Positions 1 through 7,623 are shown, numbered from the stretch's first letter. The stretch is 23,542 nucleotides of DNA from an uncultured Eubacteriales bacterium (GCA_900543085.1 UQQF01000031.1:1-23542); one strand, 5' to 3'. Translations and numbers: made by a program. The notes: a model not told the origin generated them from the letters alone.

Positions 1-17
1 CTCATTGGGAACCCGAA

Positions 18-112
18 GTATTTTCGGCGACGTACACGCCGCCGCCGAAAATGATTGCAGTCCCTTTCGCGCCCATAGGGCGCGAAACTCTGCGAGGCTT
101 TTTCGACAAGCT
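18..112 (+). repeat. Dispersed hairpin repeat, copy A
   Basis: This 95-nt stretch recurs in the same orientation at 19935-20029 with 92 of 95 identical bases; the differences are at positions 57, 76 and 110. It contains two hairpins: arms 20-29 and 43-52 (ATTTTCGGCG with CGCCGAAAAT), and arms 65-74 and 78-87 (TTTCGCGCCC with GGGCGCGAAA). The sequence left of position 18 does not match the other copy. The right end (GACAAGCT) abuts a terminator hairpin, as in the other copy. A short reading frame crosses it, but the hairpins and intergenic position argue against coding. Confidence 0.85.
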
Positions 113-113
113 C

Positions 114-141
114 AAGCCGTCCCGGCCGGGACGGCTTTTTT
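114..141 (+). terminator. Rho-independent terminator reading +
   Basis: A perfect inverted repeat with arms AAGCCGTCCCGG and CCGGGACGGCTT (114-125 and 126-137) is followed on the + strand by a T run at 136-141. On the - strand only two T follow the stem, so it best stops transcription entering from the left edge and works poorly for the - strand ABC operon that ends at 150. Confidence 0.75.
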
Positions 142-149
142 CTTTGTAT

Positions 150-737
150 TCAAAACTCGCGTGCGGCGCAGATGCGCGCGCTTATGAGGGCGCTGACGCA
201 CATGGAGGCGAGGGCGGCCGAGCCGGCGATCAACGCCGCCTCGGGGCTTTTCGTCCAGTCGAGCGAGGCGCCGCCCAGCGCCAGAAGCAGCGAGAGCGAC
301 AGCGCCGCGGCGAACGCCCGCGTTAACCCGGCGCCCAACACGCAGGCCAGGGGGAGCGCAAGGCTCAGCAGCGTACAGCCCAGGTACAGGCCTATCAGCG
401 CCGGGCGGTAGACCACCCACGGCGGCCAGCCCGGAAAGAAGGCGGAGGCAAGCACCGCCGCCAGGGCGGCCGCGGAGCTGAGCGCCCCGAGTACGTGCCG
501 GCTCACGGCCAGCGCGGAGCGGGAGACCGGGAGCAGAGCCGCGTAGCGCTCAAAGCCGGGACATGCGTCCAGCGTGCACAGCGGCAGGAGGGCGGCGAAA
601 AGCGCCGCCGCAGCCGCGAGCAGACCCCTGTGCGCGGGCAGGAGAGCCATGGCAGCCAGCCACGCGGCGGGGACGCTCAGCAGCCGGCGCCACTGCGAGC
701 GCAGGTACAGTATGTCTCTTATCAGCAGCGCCTTCAC
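150..737 (-). CDS. ABC-2 type transporter permease, second subunit
   Basis: A 195-residue integral membrane protein, probably one of two permeases of a YtrA-type ABC exporter. It shows about six hydrophobic segments (for example LLSVPAAWLAAMALL near the start and AAAALFAALLPL) and begins MKALLIRDILYLRSQ, closely resembling the neighbouring permease start MKAIFIKDCLNIKAQ. I chose the GTG at 737 because AGGAGG lies 8 nt upstream; the GTG at 746 overlaps that ribosome binding site. It follows the other permease by 27 nt in the same operon. The substrate cannot be told from sequence; relatives are linked to peptide antibiotic or cell-envelope stress export. The permease assignment is firm, the role is inferred. 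Confidence 0.8.
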   Translation of the reverse strand: MKALLIRDILYLRSQWRRLLSVPAAWLAAMALLPAHRGLLAAAAALFAALLPLCTLDACPGFERYAALLPVSRSALAVSRHVLGALSSAAALAAVLASAFFPGWPPWVVYRPALIGLYLGCTLLSLALPLACVLGAGLTRAFAAALSLSLLLALGGASLDWTKSPEAALIAGSAALASMCVSALISARICAAREF

Positions 738-764
738 GCCGTTCACCTCCTGGCAGGCGGAGCG

Positions 765-1367
765 TCAAAACTCCTTGCGCCTGTATATGCCTACGCTGAT
801 GCACATGCTGACGGCCATTACGGCCAGGGCGACCAGCGGGAGAACCATAAGGGCGTCGGCAATATTGTCCAGCTCCACGCCCATGCGCTCGAGCGCGAAG
901 GTGAAGATGATGAGGAACACGACGAAGATGGCCACCATGCTCAGCCTGGCCTTCTCCACGCCCAGCTTGTAGATGAGCGGCAGCAGTATGCTCATGAGCA
1001 CCAGCCCCACGCAGAAGCAGGCCGCGCTGGAGAGCAGCGCCTCCGCCGGATCGTCGCCTATGATGAGGCTGGTGGCGAAGCCCAGCACCGCGAGTATCAG
1101 CGAGCAGAAGACGCCGAAGACGTACTTGCTCAGCGCCATGGACGTGCGCGTGACCGGCATGGTCATGGCGTAGCGCTCATAGTGGCTCTTTTCGTCTATG
1201 CTCATGCTGGTTATTGGCAGCATCATGGCGTACATGACGCTCAGCGCGGAGAAAAAGAGGCCGCTGCCGTTGAAGTAGCTCAGCACGAACCAGACGAGCA
1301 GGACGAGCAGTATGCTCTTGCCCTGAGCCTTTATGTTCAGGCAGTCCTTTATAAATATGGCCTTCAT
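765..1367 (-). CDS. ABC-2 type transporter permease (ABC2_membrane_2-like)
   Basis: A 200-residue integral membrane protein with about six membrane segments: SILLVLLVWFVLSYF, a segment around MYAMMLPITSMSI, VFGVFCSLILAVLGFATSLII, SAACFCVGLVLMSILLPLIY, SMVAIFVVFLIIFTF and MVLPLVALAVMAVSM. The motif DEKSHYERYAMTMPVTR between segments 2 and 3 is typical of ABC-2 permeases in Firmicutes GntR-ABC cassettes (established family pattern). Its ATG overlaps the stop of the ATPase gene by 4 nt (ATGA), implying translational coupling. It presumably pairs with the second permease at 150-737 around the ATPase. Confidence 0.85.
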   Translation of the reverse strand: MKAIFIKDCLNIKAQGKSILLVLLVWFVLSYFNGSGLFFSALSVMYAMMLPITSMSIDEKSHYERYAMTMPVTRTSMALSKYVFGVFCSLILAVLGFATSLIIGDDPAEALLSSAACFCVGLVLMSILLPLIYKLGVEKARLSMVAIFVVFLIIFTFALERMGVELDNIADALMVLPLVALAVMAVSMCISVGIYRRKEF

Positions 1368-2218
1368 TTCGCGTCCCCCTTGATGTAGTAGAGCATGATG
1401 TCCTCGATGCTCGCCCTCTCGTGCGTCAGCGCACCGGCGGCGCGGCGCTCCACCAGCGCTTCGCTGCCGAAGGCGCCGCGGCGCACGCCGACTACGGCGT
1501 CGCTGTCCAGCGCGGAGATCTCCCGCTCGGAGCCTTTGGCTATGACGTACTTGTCCAGCAGCTCGTCCTTCTCCTCGGAGAAGATCACGCGGCCGGAGTG
1601 GATGAACGTGATGTAGTCGCAGGCCTTCTCAAGGTCGGAGAGGATGTGCGAGGATATAAGCACGCTGTGCCCCTCGTCCTGGATGAAGTCCAGCAGTATG
1701 TCCAGCAGCTCGTCGCGGGCCACGGGGTCGAGGCCGCTGGTCGGCTCGTCGAGTATCAAAAGCCGGCTGCCGTGGCTGAGCGCGGCGGCGATGGAGAGCT
1801 TCATCCTCATGCCGCGGGAGTAGTCCTTGATTTTCTGCCGCTCCGGCAGGGCGAACTTCAGCCCCAGGGAGTCGAACTTGGCCTCGTCGAAGTGCCTGTA
1901 CGCCGCGGCGAGTATCCTGCGCACGTCGCGCAGCGTCATGGTCTCGGGGAAGGGGCAGTCGTCCATCACGACGCCTATCTCCTCGCGCAGCTCCGGCTCG
2001 GCGGTCTCGGGGTCGCAGCCCAGGACGCTCACCTCGCCGCCGGAGCGCTTGGCCAGGCCGAGCAGCAGCCGTATCGTCGTGCTCTTGCCCGCGCCGTTTT
2101 CGCCGATGAGCCCCATGATGCAGCCCGTGGGCAGGGTGAAGCTCACGTTGTCCAGCGCGAAAGCGCCGTAGCGCTTGCAAAGTCCGCGCACCTCTATTGA
2201 ATTTACTGAGTTGTACAT
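1364..2218 (-). CDS. ABC transporter ATP-binding protein (YtrB/BcrA-like)
   Basis: A 284-residue ATPase that powers the two downstream permeases. Walker A is GENGAGKST, the signature segment is the degenerate YSRGMRMKLSIAAAL in place of LSGGQ, Walker B is LLILDEPTSGLD, and the H-loop is SSH in LISSHILSDLE. The degenerate signature is common in this exporter subgroup. The last 70 residues form a C-terminal extension ending near ERASIEDIMLYY, as in BcrA-type ATPases. I prefer the ATG at 2218: GAGGA lies 9 nt upstream and the start sits 2 nt after the regulator's stop. The upstream TTG at 2224 would leave only 3 nt to that ribosome binding site. Confidence 0.92.
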   Translation of the reverse strand: MYNSVNSIEVRGLCKRYGAFALDNVSFTLPTGCIMGLIGENGAGKSTTIRLLLGLAKRSGGEVSVLGCDPETAEPELREEIGVVMDDCPFPETMTLRDVRRILAAAYRHFDEAKFDSLGLKFALPERQKIKDYSRGMRMKLSIAAALSHGSRLLILDEPTSGLDPVARDELLDILLDFIQDEGHSVLISSHILSDLEKACDYITFIHSGRVIFSEEKDELLDKYVIAKGSEREISALDSDAVVGVRRGAFGSEALVERRAAGALTHERASIEDIMLYYIKGDAK

Positions 2219-2220
2219 TG

Positions 2221-2595
2221 TCAATCGTCCTCACAGATCAGGTGGAGCATCTCGGTCAGCTCGTCGCTGCTCAGACCGCAGGAATTGGCCAGATCCCGCG
2301 CCTTGCCCAGCAGATCCTCGATCTGCCGCAGGTGCTCCTCTCGTATCAAGTCCAGATTTTTCCCCGCGACGAAGCTCCCCTTGCCGGGGTACGTGACCAG
2401 GAACCCGTCGCGCTCAAGCTCCTCGTACGCGCGCTTCGTCGTGATGACGCTTATTCGCAGCTCCTTTGCCAGCAGCCGCATCGACGGAAGGGCGTCCCCC
2501 TCCTTGAGCTCGCCGGAGATTATCTTGCCCTTTATCTGCGAGCATATCTGCTCGTATATGGGCGTCCCGGCGGAGTTGCTTATGATAATATCCAT
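2221..2595 (-). CDS. GntR-family regulator, YtrA subfamily
   Basis: A 124-residue transcription factor, the usual YtrA length: an N-terminal winged helix-turn-helix (about residues 10-75, with PIYEQICSQIKGKIISGEL and LPSMRLLAKELRISVITTKRAYEELERDGFL) and a short helical tail for dimerisation, with no ligand domain of FadR or UTRA type. I chose ATG 2595 (protein MDIIISNSAGTPIYEQ) because a GGGTGA element lies 7 nt upstream. The GTG at 2604 would leave a leader of only about 15 nt. It is first in its operon and probably represses it through the inverted repeat at 2614-2634, with an envelope-active compound as likely inducer (inference from family). Confidence 0.92.
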   Translation of the reverse strand: MDIIISNSAGTPIYEQICSQIKGKIISGELKEGDALPSMRLLAKELRISVITTKRAYEELERDGFLVTYPGKGSFVAGKNLDLIREEHLRQIEDLLGKARDLANSCGLSSDELTEMLHLICEDD

Positions 2596-2613
2596 GGCTA
2601 TCACCCTATATAG

Positions 2614-2634
2614 TGTGTATATCCATTATACACA
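2614..2634 (-). promoter_or_regulatory. GntR/YtrA-type operator
   Basis: A perfect inverted repeat, TGTGTATA, 5-nt spacer, TATACACA, immediately upstream of the regulator gene. It overlaps the -10 box and probable start site, which fits autorepression. YtrA-family sites are described as GTGTA/TACAC inverted repeats; assigning this site to the adjacent regulator is inference. Confidence 0.75.
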
Positions 2635-2652
2635 GTATGCACAGCCTGTCAA
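2625..2652 (-). promoter_or_regulatory. Sigma-A promoter of the GntR-ABC operon
   Basis: On the - strand, TTGACA (2652-2647), a 16-nt spacer and TATAAT (2630-2625): both boxes match consensus exactly. Transcription would start near 2618, leaving a leader of about 23 nt before the ATG at 2595. Confidence 0.85.
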
Positions 2653-2663
2653 GAGGGTGAGGC

Positions 2664-2695
2664 AAAAAAATTTCCGCCCCGGCGCTCCGGGGCGG
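2664..2695 (-). terminator. Terminator of the small YtxH-like gene
   Basis: Arms CCGCCCCGG (2674-2682) and CCGGGGCGG (2687-2695) with a CGCT loop are followed on the - strand by seven T (2670-2664). It lies just after the stop of the gene at 2702-2872 and ends 12 nt before the -35 box of the next operon, insulating the two. Confidence 0.9.
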
Positions 2696-2701
2696 AGGGA
2701 T

Positions 2702-2872
2702 TCATTTCAGGGCTTCCGTGATGTTGTCGGCGAGCTCGCCGGCGGCCTTGAGCGCGCGGCCTATGACGTTGTCGCCCTTTTTCCTGGGAGCCATGAGCAT
2801 ACCCATCGACGCGCCTATCGCCATGCCCATGCCCACGCCCTTGAGGAAGGACTTGCTGTCCATGCTGTTCAT
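2702..2872 (-). CDS. Small YtxH-like protein (56 residues)
   Basis: The translated protein starts MNSMDSKSFLKGVGMGMAIG, continues with a glycine- and methionine-rich hydrophobic stretch ending in APRKKG, then an amphipathic helix ending ELADNITEALK. This one-helix-plus-basic-cluster layout resembles YtxH/GvpP-like small proteins common in Clostridia; their function is unknown. AAGGAGG sits 8 nt before the ATG, and a strong terminator follows the stop. It has its own transcription unit, divergent from ymdB. Residues about 10-28 could be a weak membrane segment. The gene call is strong because ribosome binding site, frame and terminator agree; the family call is moderate. Confidence 0.85.
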   Translation of the reverse strand: MNSMDSKSFLKGVGMGMAIGASMGMLMAPRKKGDNVIGRALKAAGELADNITEALK

Positions 2873-2934
2873 ATGTGCTGCCTCCTTAAATAAGCTTCAC
2901 AATAAGTCTGCGCCATATAAGGCAATTTTATGAT

Positions 2935-2963
2935 TTGCCGTCGGCGGTAATATGTGCTATACT
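2935..2963 (+). promoter_or_regulatory. Promoter of the ymdB operon
   Basis: TTGCCG (2935-2940), a 17-nt spacer and TATACT (2958-2963), with TG one base upstream of the -10 box (extended -10). The expected start near 2970 gives a leader of about 70 nt before ymdB. Confidence 0.7.
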
Positions 2964-3038
2964 ATTAAATTGTTATTCAAGCGCTTTGGCGTATTTACAC
3001 AGCTTTGGACATATACGATCGAGAGAAAGGAACAAGTG

Positions 3039-3812
3039 ATGGGATATAAAATCCTGGCCGTCGGGGACACCGTCGGCTCACCGGGACTTGAATATCTTCA
3101 GCGGCGGCTGCGCGCGATAAAGAGCGAGCTGGGCGCGGACTTCGTCGTGGTCAACGGCGAGAACGCCAACGTCGTCGGCTGCACGCCCAGGCAGGTGGAC
3201 GCGATACTCAACGCGGGCGCCGACTGCGTCACGCTGGGCAACCACACCTGGACGCGCTGGGAGCTGCAGCCCTACCTGGACGACGAGATGCGCGTGCTGC
3301 GCCCGGCCAACTTTGCGCCCCAGTGCCCCGGCAGGGGCTGCGTGGGCTTTGACACCCCCGTGGGCGAGGTGGCGGTCATAAACCTCATGGGCCGCTTCAC
3401 GCTCGACCCCAACACGGACAACCCCTTCCTGGTCGCCGACGGCATACTCGAGGAGCTTGGCGCGAAGATCATCCTCGTCGACTTCCACGCCGAGGGCACC
3501 AGCGAGAAGCTGGCCATGGGCTATTACCTCGACGGGCGCGTCAGCGCCGTGTGGGGCACGCACACGCACGTGCAGACCTCGGACGCGCGCGTGCTGCCCA
3601 AGGGCACCGGGTTCATCACCGACCTGGGCATGACCGGACCGTTCGAGTCCGTGCTGGGCATCAAGCCGGAGCAGAGCATAGGCCGCTTCCTCGGCGACGT
3701 CCCGCGCCGCTATGAGTGCGCGCCGGGCAAGGCCAAGCTGGAGGGCGCGCTGTTCACTGTAGACGAGGCCACCGGCAGGTGCCTCGAGGTGCGGGCGGTG
3801 AGGTACGTATGA
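3039..3812 (+). CDS. ymdB: YmdB-family metallophosphoesterase
   Basis: A 257-residue cytosolic phosphodiesterase of the YmdB family (TIGR00282-type), whose characterised Bacillus member hydrolyses 2',3'-cyclic nucleotides and affects biofilm and motility decisions. Metal-site motifs are all present: GDTVGSPG with D10, NGENAN with E41 and N42, GNHTW with N68, FHAEGTSEK with H150, and GTHTHVQT with H175 and H177. The length is normal for the family. The ATG at 3039 has a GAAAGGA ribosome binding site; upstream in-frame codons to 2952 lie within or beside the promoter. It is the first gene of an operon and overlaps the next gene by 4 nt. The family is clear; the physiological substrate here is inferred. 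Confidence 0.93.
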   Translation: MGYKILAVGDTVGSPGLEYLQRRLRAIKSELGADFVVVNGENANVVGCTPRQVDAILNAGADCVTLGNHTWTRWELQPYLDDEMRVLRPANFAPQCPGRGCVGFDTPVGEVAVINLMGRFTLDPNTDNPFLVADGILEELGAKIILVDFHAEGTSEKLAMGYYLDGRVSAVWGTHTHVQTSDARVLPKGTGFITDLGMTGPFESVLGIKPEQSIGRFLGDVPRRYECAPGKAKLEGALFTVDEATGRCLEVRAVRYV

Positions 3813-4897
3813 TAAGGATACTCCACGCGGCGGATCTGCACCTGGATTCGCCCTTCAACGCGCTCAGCGAGGAGAAGGCCGCGCTGCGCCGGCGCGAGCA
3901 GCGCGAGCTGCTGCGCTCGCTCGCGAGGATACGCGCCGAGCAGAACGCCTCGCTGGTGCTGCTCTCCGGCGACCTCTTTGACAGCGACTCCGCCTGGGCG
4001 GAGACGGAGGAGCTGCTGCGCCTCACGCTCTCCGAGATGGCGGTGCCGGTGTTCATCGCGCCTGGCAACCACGACTACTACGCGGCAAACGGCCGCTGGG
4101 CGCGTATGCGCCTGCCGGAAAACGTGCACGTCTTCACCTCCGCGGACTTCGACGCCGTGGTGCTTGAGGAGCTGAACGTGCGCGTCTGGGGCGCGGCGTT
4201 CACCGACAACTACTCCGACGCCAAGCTGGACACGCTGCGCATACCGCGCCAGGACGGCTTCACCGAGCTGGTGTGCGTCCACGGCGAGGTGGACAACTCC
4301 GGCTCGCGCTATGACCCCATAGACGAGCGGGACATCGCGGCCTCCGGCGCGGACTACATAGCGCTGGGGCACGTGCACGCCTGCAGCGGCCTGAAAAAAG
4401 CGGGCAAGACCTACTACGCCTGGCCGGGCTGCCCCGAGGGGCGCGGCTTTGACGAGTGCGGGGAGAAGGGCGTGCTGATAGTGGACGTCTCCCCCGGCAA
4501 GGCAAAGGCGAAGTTCATACCCACCGCCGCCCGGCGGTACGAGTGCCTGAGCGTCCCGGCGGACGAGCTGGACGGCTTCAGGCTCCCGGACGGCGCGGCG
4601 GAGAACATATACCAGATCACGATAACCGGCGAGACGGACCGCGAGCCTGACCTGGCCGCGCTCCGCCGCCGGCTGGAGCCGCGCGTATTCGCGCTGCGGC
4701 TGCGCGACGAGACCAGGCTGCGCACCGACGTGTGGGCGCGCGCGGGCGAGGACTCGCTCAGGGGCGTGTTCCTGCGTATGCTGCGCGAGCGGTACGACTC
4801 CGCGCGCACCGACGCCGAGCGCGAGCAGATAACCCGCGCGGCGCGCTGGGGACTGGCGGCGCTCGACGGCAGAGAGGAGGCTGAGCCGCTGTGGTGA
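3809..4897 (+). CDS. SbcD/YhaO-type DNA repair metallophosphoesterase
   Basis: A 362-residue predicted nuclease subunit. The N-terminal calcineurin-like domain carries the metal ligands of the Mre11/SbcD fold: D9 and H11 in HAADLHLDSP, D55 in LLSGDLFD, N87-H88-D89 in APGNHDYY, then CVHGEV and GHVHA. The LHLDSPF form of motif I and the overall length favour the YhaO branch over classical SbcD. The last 100 residues are a helical cap region, probably contacting the ATPase partner. I chose ATG 3809, which overlaps the ymdB stop by 4 nt (ATGA); the in-frame ATG at 3716 lies deep inside ymdB. Its partner is the downstream ATPase gene, with which it overlaps. Confidence 0.9.
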   Translation: MIRILHAADLHLDSPFNALSEEKAALRRREQRELLRSLARIRAEQNASLVLLSGDLFDSDSAWAETEELLRLTLSEMAVPVFIAPGNHDYYAANGRWARMRLPENVHVFTSADFDAVVLEELNVRVWGAAFTDNYSDAKLDTLRIPRQDGFTELVCVHGEVDNSGSRYDPIDERDIAASGADYIALGHVHACSGLKKAGKTYYAWPGCPEGRGFDECGEKGVLIVDVSPGKAKAKFIPTAARRYECLSVPADELDGFRLPDGAAENIYQITITGETDREPDLAALRRRLEPRVFALRLRDETRLRTDVWARAGEDSLRGVFLRMLRERYDSARTDAEREQITRAARWGLAALDGREEAEPLW

Positions 4898-6774
4898 TAC
4901 ATAAGCTCAAGGCCACCTTCGGCTGCCTGGACGGCGACACGCTGGAGCTGAAGGACGGCCTGAACGTCATAAACGCCCCGAACGAGAGCGGAAAGAGCAC
5001 CTGGTGCGCCTTCATCCGCGCCATGCTCTACGGCATAGACAGCTCCGAGCGCGCAAAGAGCGGCTACCTGCCCGACAAGACGCACTACGCCCCCTGGACG
5101 GGCAAGCCCATGAGCGGCACGATGGAGCTGAGCCACGGCGGGCGCGACATAACGCTCACGCGCTCCACAAAGGCGGCGAACGCGCCGATGCGCCAGTTCT
5201 CCGCCACGTACACCGGCACGCTGGACGCGGTGCCGGGCATCGACGCCTCCAACGTGGGCGAATACCTCACCGGGGCGAGCCGCGAGGTCTTCTGCTCCAG
5301 CGCCTTCATAGGCCAGGGCGCCGCCGCCGTGCGCGGCAGCACCGAGCTGGAGCGGAGGATAGCCAGCGTGGTGTCCAGCGGCGAGGAGGAGGTCAGCGCC
5401 GGCGAGGCCGACGAGCGCCTTCGCGCCTGGCAGCGCCGCCGCCGCTACAACAGGCGCGGCGCCATACCCGAGCTGGCCGACGAGATAGCCCGCAGCGAGG
5501 AGCAGCTCCGCCGCGTGGCCGACACGGTCGCCGAGCGCGAGCGCGTCGGCGCCGAGCTCGCGGAGTGCAGCGACCGCGCAAAGCGCATGTCCGATGCGCT
5601 CAGGGCGGCGCAGACGCGTGAGCGCGAGGGCGCCAGGCAGAGCTTTGAGCGCTCCGGGGAGCGCGTCGGCGAGCTGGAGCGGCGCTACGCCGAGGCCGCG
5701 CGCGAGGCGGCAAAGCGTGAGGCCGAGGCCGCCGGGGGCGTGTTCGGCGGCATTAGCGCCGCCGAGGCGCATTCTCTCGCGGAGAGCGAGCGCGAAAAGG
5801 CTGAGGAGCTGCGCCGCCGCGGCGAGGCCGCGCCCCGGACGCTGTGGCTCGGCGTGTGCGCGGCGCTGGCCGTCCTGTTTGCCGTGCTCGCCGCTGTGAT
5901 AAGCCCCTTTGAGCTCATCGGTACGGCGGTGTTCGCCGCGCTCTCCGCGTGGCAGTACACGGTGTTCAGCCGCGCAAAGCGCACCGCCGCAGAGGCGGGG
6001 TCGAGCTATAATGCCCTGCTCGCCAAATACGGCGCGAAGTCACCGGAGGACATAGTCGCCCTCGCCGAGGACTACGCCGCGCGCCGCGCCGCCACCGACG
6101 AGGCCGCGCGCGCCCTCGAGAGCGCGAAGTACGAGCTCGAGAGCGCCCGGGCCGCGCGCCGCGCCGACGAAGGCCGGCTCACCGGCGCGCAGGAGAGCGA
6201 GGAGCTGCGCCGTCTGGAGTGGGAGCTCGCCAGCCTGAACGCCCGGCGCGAGAGCCTGTCCGCGCGCATGTCGGAGCTGTCCGGCGCGATAAGCGCGATG
6301 GGCGACCCCGTCGCCGTGGAGAGCGGCATAAGGGCGCGGCAGGACGCGCTCGCCGAGCTGGAGGCGCAGTACGACGCCATCGAGCTGGCCGTGAACACGC
6401 TCGAGCGCGCGGGCGCGGAGCTGCAAAACCGCTTTTCCCCCGCGCTGGGCAAGCGCGCGGCGGAGCTGTTCGAGCGCCTGACCGGCGGCCGCTATGACGA
6501 GCTGACCGTCTCGCGCGACTTCTCCGTGGCGGTGCGCCGCTCGGGCGACACGGTGCCGCGCGGCAGCCTGTACCTGAGCGCCGGCGCGGTCGACCTCATG
6601 TACATGGCCGTGCGCCTGGCGATAGCGGAGCTGGCTCTGCCCAGCGACGAGCCGTGCCCCATCATCCTGGACGACGCCCTGGCCTATCTCGACCCCGTGC
6701 GCCGCGAGCGCGTGCTCAGCCTGCTGTCCGAGCTGGGCGAGCACAGGCAGATAATACTTTTCACCTGCGCGTAA
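4891..6774 (+). CDS. SbcC/YhaN-type AAA ATPase with membrane hairpin
   Basis: A 627-residue SMC-like ATPase. It has Walker A APNESGKST (residues 29-37), coiled coil on both sides of a hydrophobic hairpin at about 316-356 (TLWLGVCAALAVLFAVLAAV, then LIGTAVFAALSAW), a second coiled coil, the signature region YLSAGAVDLMYMAVRLAIAEL, and Walker B CPIILDDALAYLD near 589-601. The hydrophobic hairpin replaces the zinc hook of SbcC/Rad50; no CxxC is present there. The protein is shorter than SbcC or Bacillus YhaN (about 1000 residues) and stops directly after ILFTCA. GTG 4891 is favoured over GTG 4894 because AGGAGG is 10 nt upstream. It probably forms a membrane-tethered nuclease complex with the preceding gene product (inference). 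Confidence 0.88.
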   Translation: MVIHKLKATFGCLDGDTLELKDGLNVINAPNESGKSTWCAFIRAMLYGIDSSERAKSGYLPDKTHYAPWTGKPMSGTMELSHGGRDITLTRSTKAANAPMRQFSATYTGTLDAVPGIDASNVGEYLTGASREVFCSSAFIGQGAAAVRGSTELERRIASVVSSGEEEVSAGEADERLRAWQRRRRYNRRGAIPELADEIARSEEQLRRVADTVAERERVGAELAECSDRAKRMSDALRAAQTREREGARQSFERSGERVGELERRYAEAAREAAKREAEAAGGVFGGISAAEAHSLAESEREKAEELRRRGEAAPRTLWLGVCAALAVLFAVLAAVISPFELIGTAVFAALSAWQYTVFSRAKRTAAEAGSSYNALLAKYGAKSPEDIVALAEDYAARRAATDEAARALESAKYELESARAARRADEGRLTGAQESEELRRLEWELASLNARRESLSARMSELSGAISAMGDPVAVESGIRARQDALAELEAQYDAIELAVNTLERAGAELQNRFSPALGKRAAELFERLTGGRYDELTVSRDFSVAVRRSGDTVPRGSLYLSAGAVDLMYMAVRLAIAELALPSDEPCPIILDDALAYLDPVRRERVLSLLSELGEHRQIILFTCA

Positions 6775-6780
6775 AGCGTC

Positions 6781-6810
6781 CGCGGGGCGGGTGTCCCCAC
6801 CCGCCCCGTG
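6781..6810 (+). terminator. Hairpin after the ymdB operon
   Basis: A 13-bp stem (6781-6793 with 6798-6810, loop TCCC; the core arms are GGGGCGGGTG and CACCCGCCCC) begins 7 nt after the ATPase stop. The nearest T run (TTTTT) is 8 nt further, so it may be a weak terminator or a 3'-end stabiliser. Confidence 0.55.
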
Positions 6811-6872
6811 CTTCGACGTTTTTGATTTAGCGATTTAAACCTGGATTCATATTTGCAAGGAGTGTAGACAAA

Positions 6873-7580
6873 ATGAGGTTTGAAGTTTCCAAGGACGTAT
6901 TCGACTTGCTCCCCGACGCCTGCTTCGGCGTGGTGGCCGTGCGCGGGGTGGACAACTCCAAGAGCTATCCCGCGGTCAGCGAGCTGCTGCACGCCGCCAT
7001 AGCCGAGTGCGAGGGCGCGATGGCGGGCGTGAAGGTCAAGGAGTCGCCGGAGATAGTCCCCTACCGCGAGGCCTTCCGTGCGCTGGGCATAAACCCGAAC
7101 AAGTTCATGTGCTCCATCGAGGCGCTGATGACCCGCATCGCAAAGGGCAAGGGCTTCCCGGAGATCAGCCCAATCGTCGACCTCGGCAACGCCGTCAGCC
7201 TGCGCACGCGCCTGCCCATCGGCGCGCACGACATGGGCACTGTCGAGCGCGCGCTGGAGGTTCGCCACGCCCGTGAGGGCGACACCTTCGTCCCCTTCGG
7301 CGGCGGCGAGGCGGAGACGCCCGACGAGAACGAGGTGGTCTACGTCTCCGGCGGCCAGGTGCGCACCCGCCGCTGGACCTGGCGGCAGAGCGAGATAGGC
7401 AAGATAACCGAGGCCACGACCGACCTGCTGTTCCCCATAGACGGCTTCAGGAGCATAAACTACGACCGCGTGCTCGAAGCCCGCAAGGAGCTCAGCGAGC
7501 TCATCGAGAGCATCTTCGGCGCCAAGACGGCCGTCGGGATGGTCGACAGAGACAACCCCGTGTTCGAGTGCGAGCTTTAA
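6873..7580 (+). CDS. B3/B4 domain protein (PheT editing-domain-like)
   Basis: A 235-residue cytosolic protein of the stand-alone B3/B4 family, related to the editing module of the phenylalanyl-tRNA synthetase beta subunit. Recognisable segments are YREAFRALGINPNKF, IEALMTRIAKGKGFP, PIVDLGNAVSLRTRLPIGAHD and the C-terminal WTWRQSEIGKITEATTDLLFPIDGF. Such proteins are presumed to bind tRNA or clear mischarged aminoacyl-tRNA; this remains an inference from homology. The ATG is preceded by AAGGAG at 10 nt, and a strong hairpin follows. It stands alone between the ymdB operon and a convergent membrane-protein gene. Confidence 0.88.
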   Translation: MRFEVSKDVFDLLPDACFGVVAVRGVDNSKSYPAVSELLHAAIAECEGAMAGVKVKESPEIVPYREAFRALGINPNKFMCSIEALMTRIAKGKGFPEISPIVDLGNAVSLRTRLPIGAHDMGTVERALEVRHAREGDTFVPFGGGEAETPDENEVVYVSGGQVRTRRWTWRQSEIGKITEATTDLLFPIDGFRSINYDRVLEARKELSELIESIFGAKTAVGMVDRDNPVFECEL

Positions 7581-7583
7581 AGA

Positions 7584-7616
7584 AAACCGCCCCCGGATGG
7601 CAAGTCCATCCGGGGG
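7584..7616. terminator. Bidirectional terminator between convergent genes
   Basis: A perfect 11-bp stem, CCCCCGGATGG (7590-7600) and CCATCCGGGGG (7606-7616), loop CAAGT. On the - strand it is followed by GCGGTTTTCTTT, a good termination tract; on the + strand the tail is AGTCTATTC, which is weak. It serves the genes ending at 7580 (+) and 7624 (-). Confidence 0.8.
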
Positions 7617-7623
7617 AGTCTAT

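Noticed and set aside
5..187. Short frames across the hairpin repeats (also 19892-20335)
   Set aside because: The similar peptides (FGDVHAAAEND) come from the shared non-coding repeat. The frames lack ribosome binding sites and continue into unrelated terminators.
2880..2935. A promoter for the 56-residue gene on the - strand
   Set aside because: The best boxes (TTGCCT and TATTGT) are spaced 15 nt apart, too weak to call.
4414..5772. A 452-codon open frame on the - strand
   Set aside because: It is antisense to the phosphoesterase/ATPase pair and is composed mostly of A, L, G and R; no domain seen.
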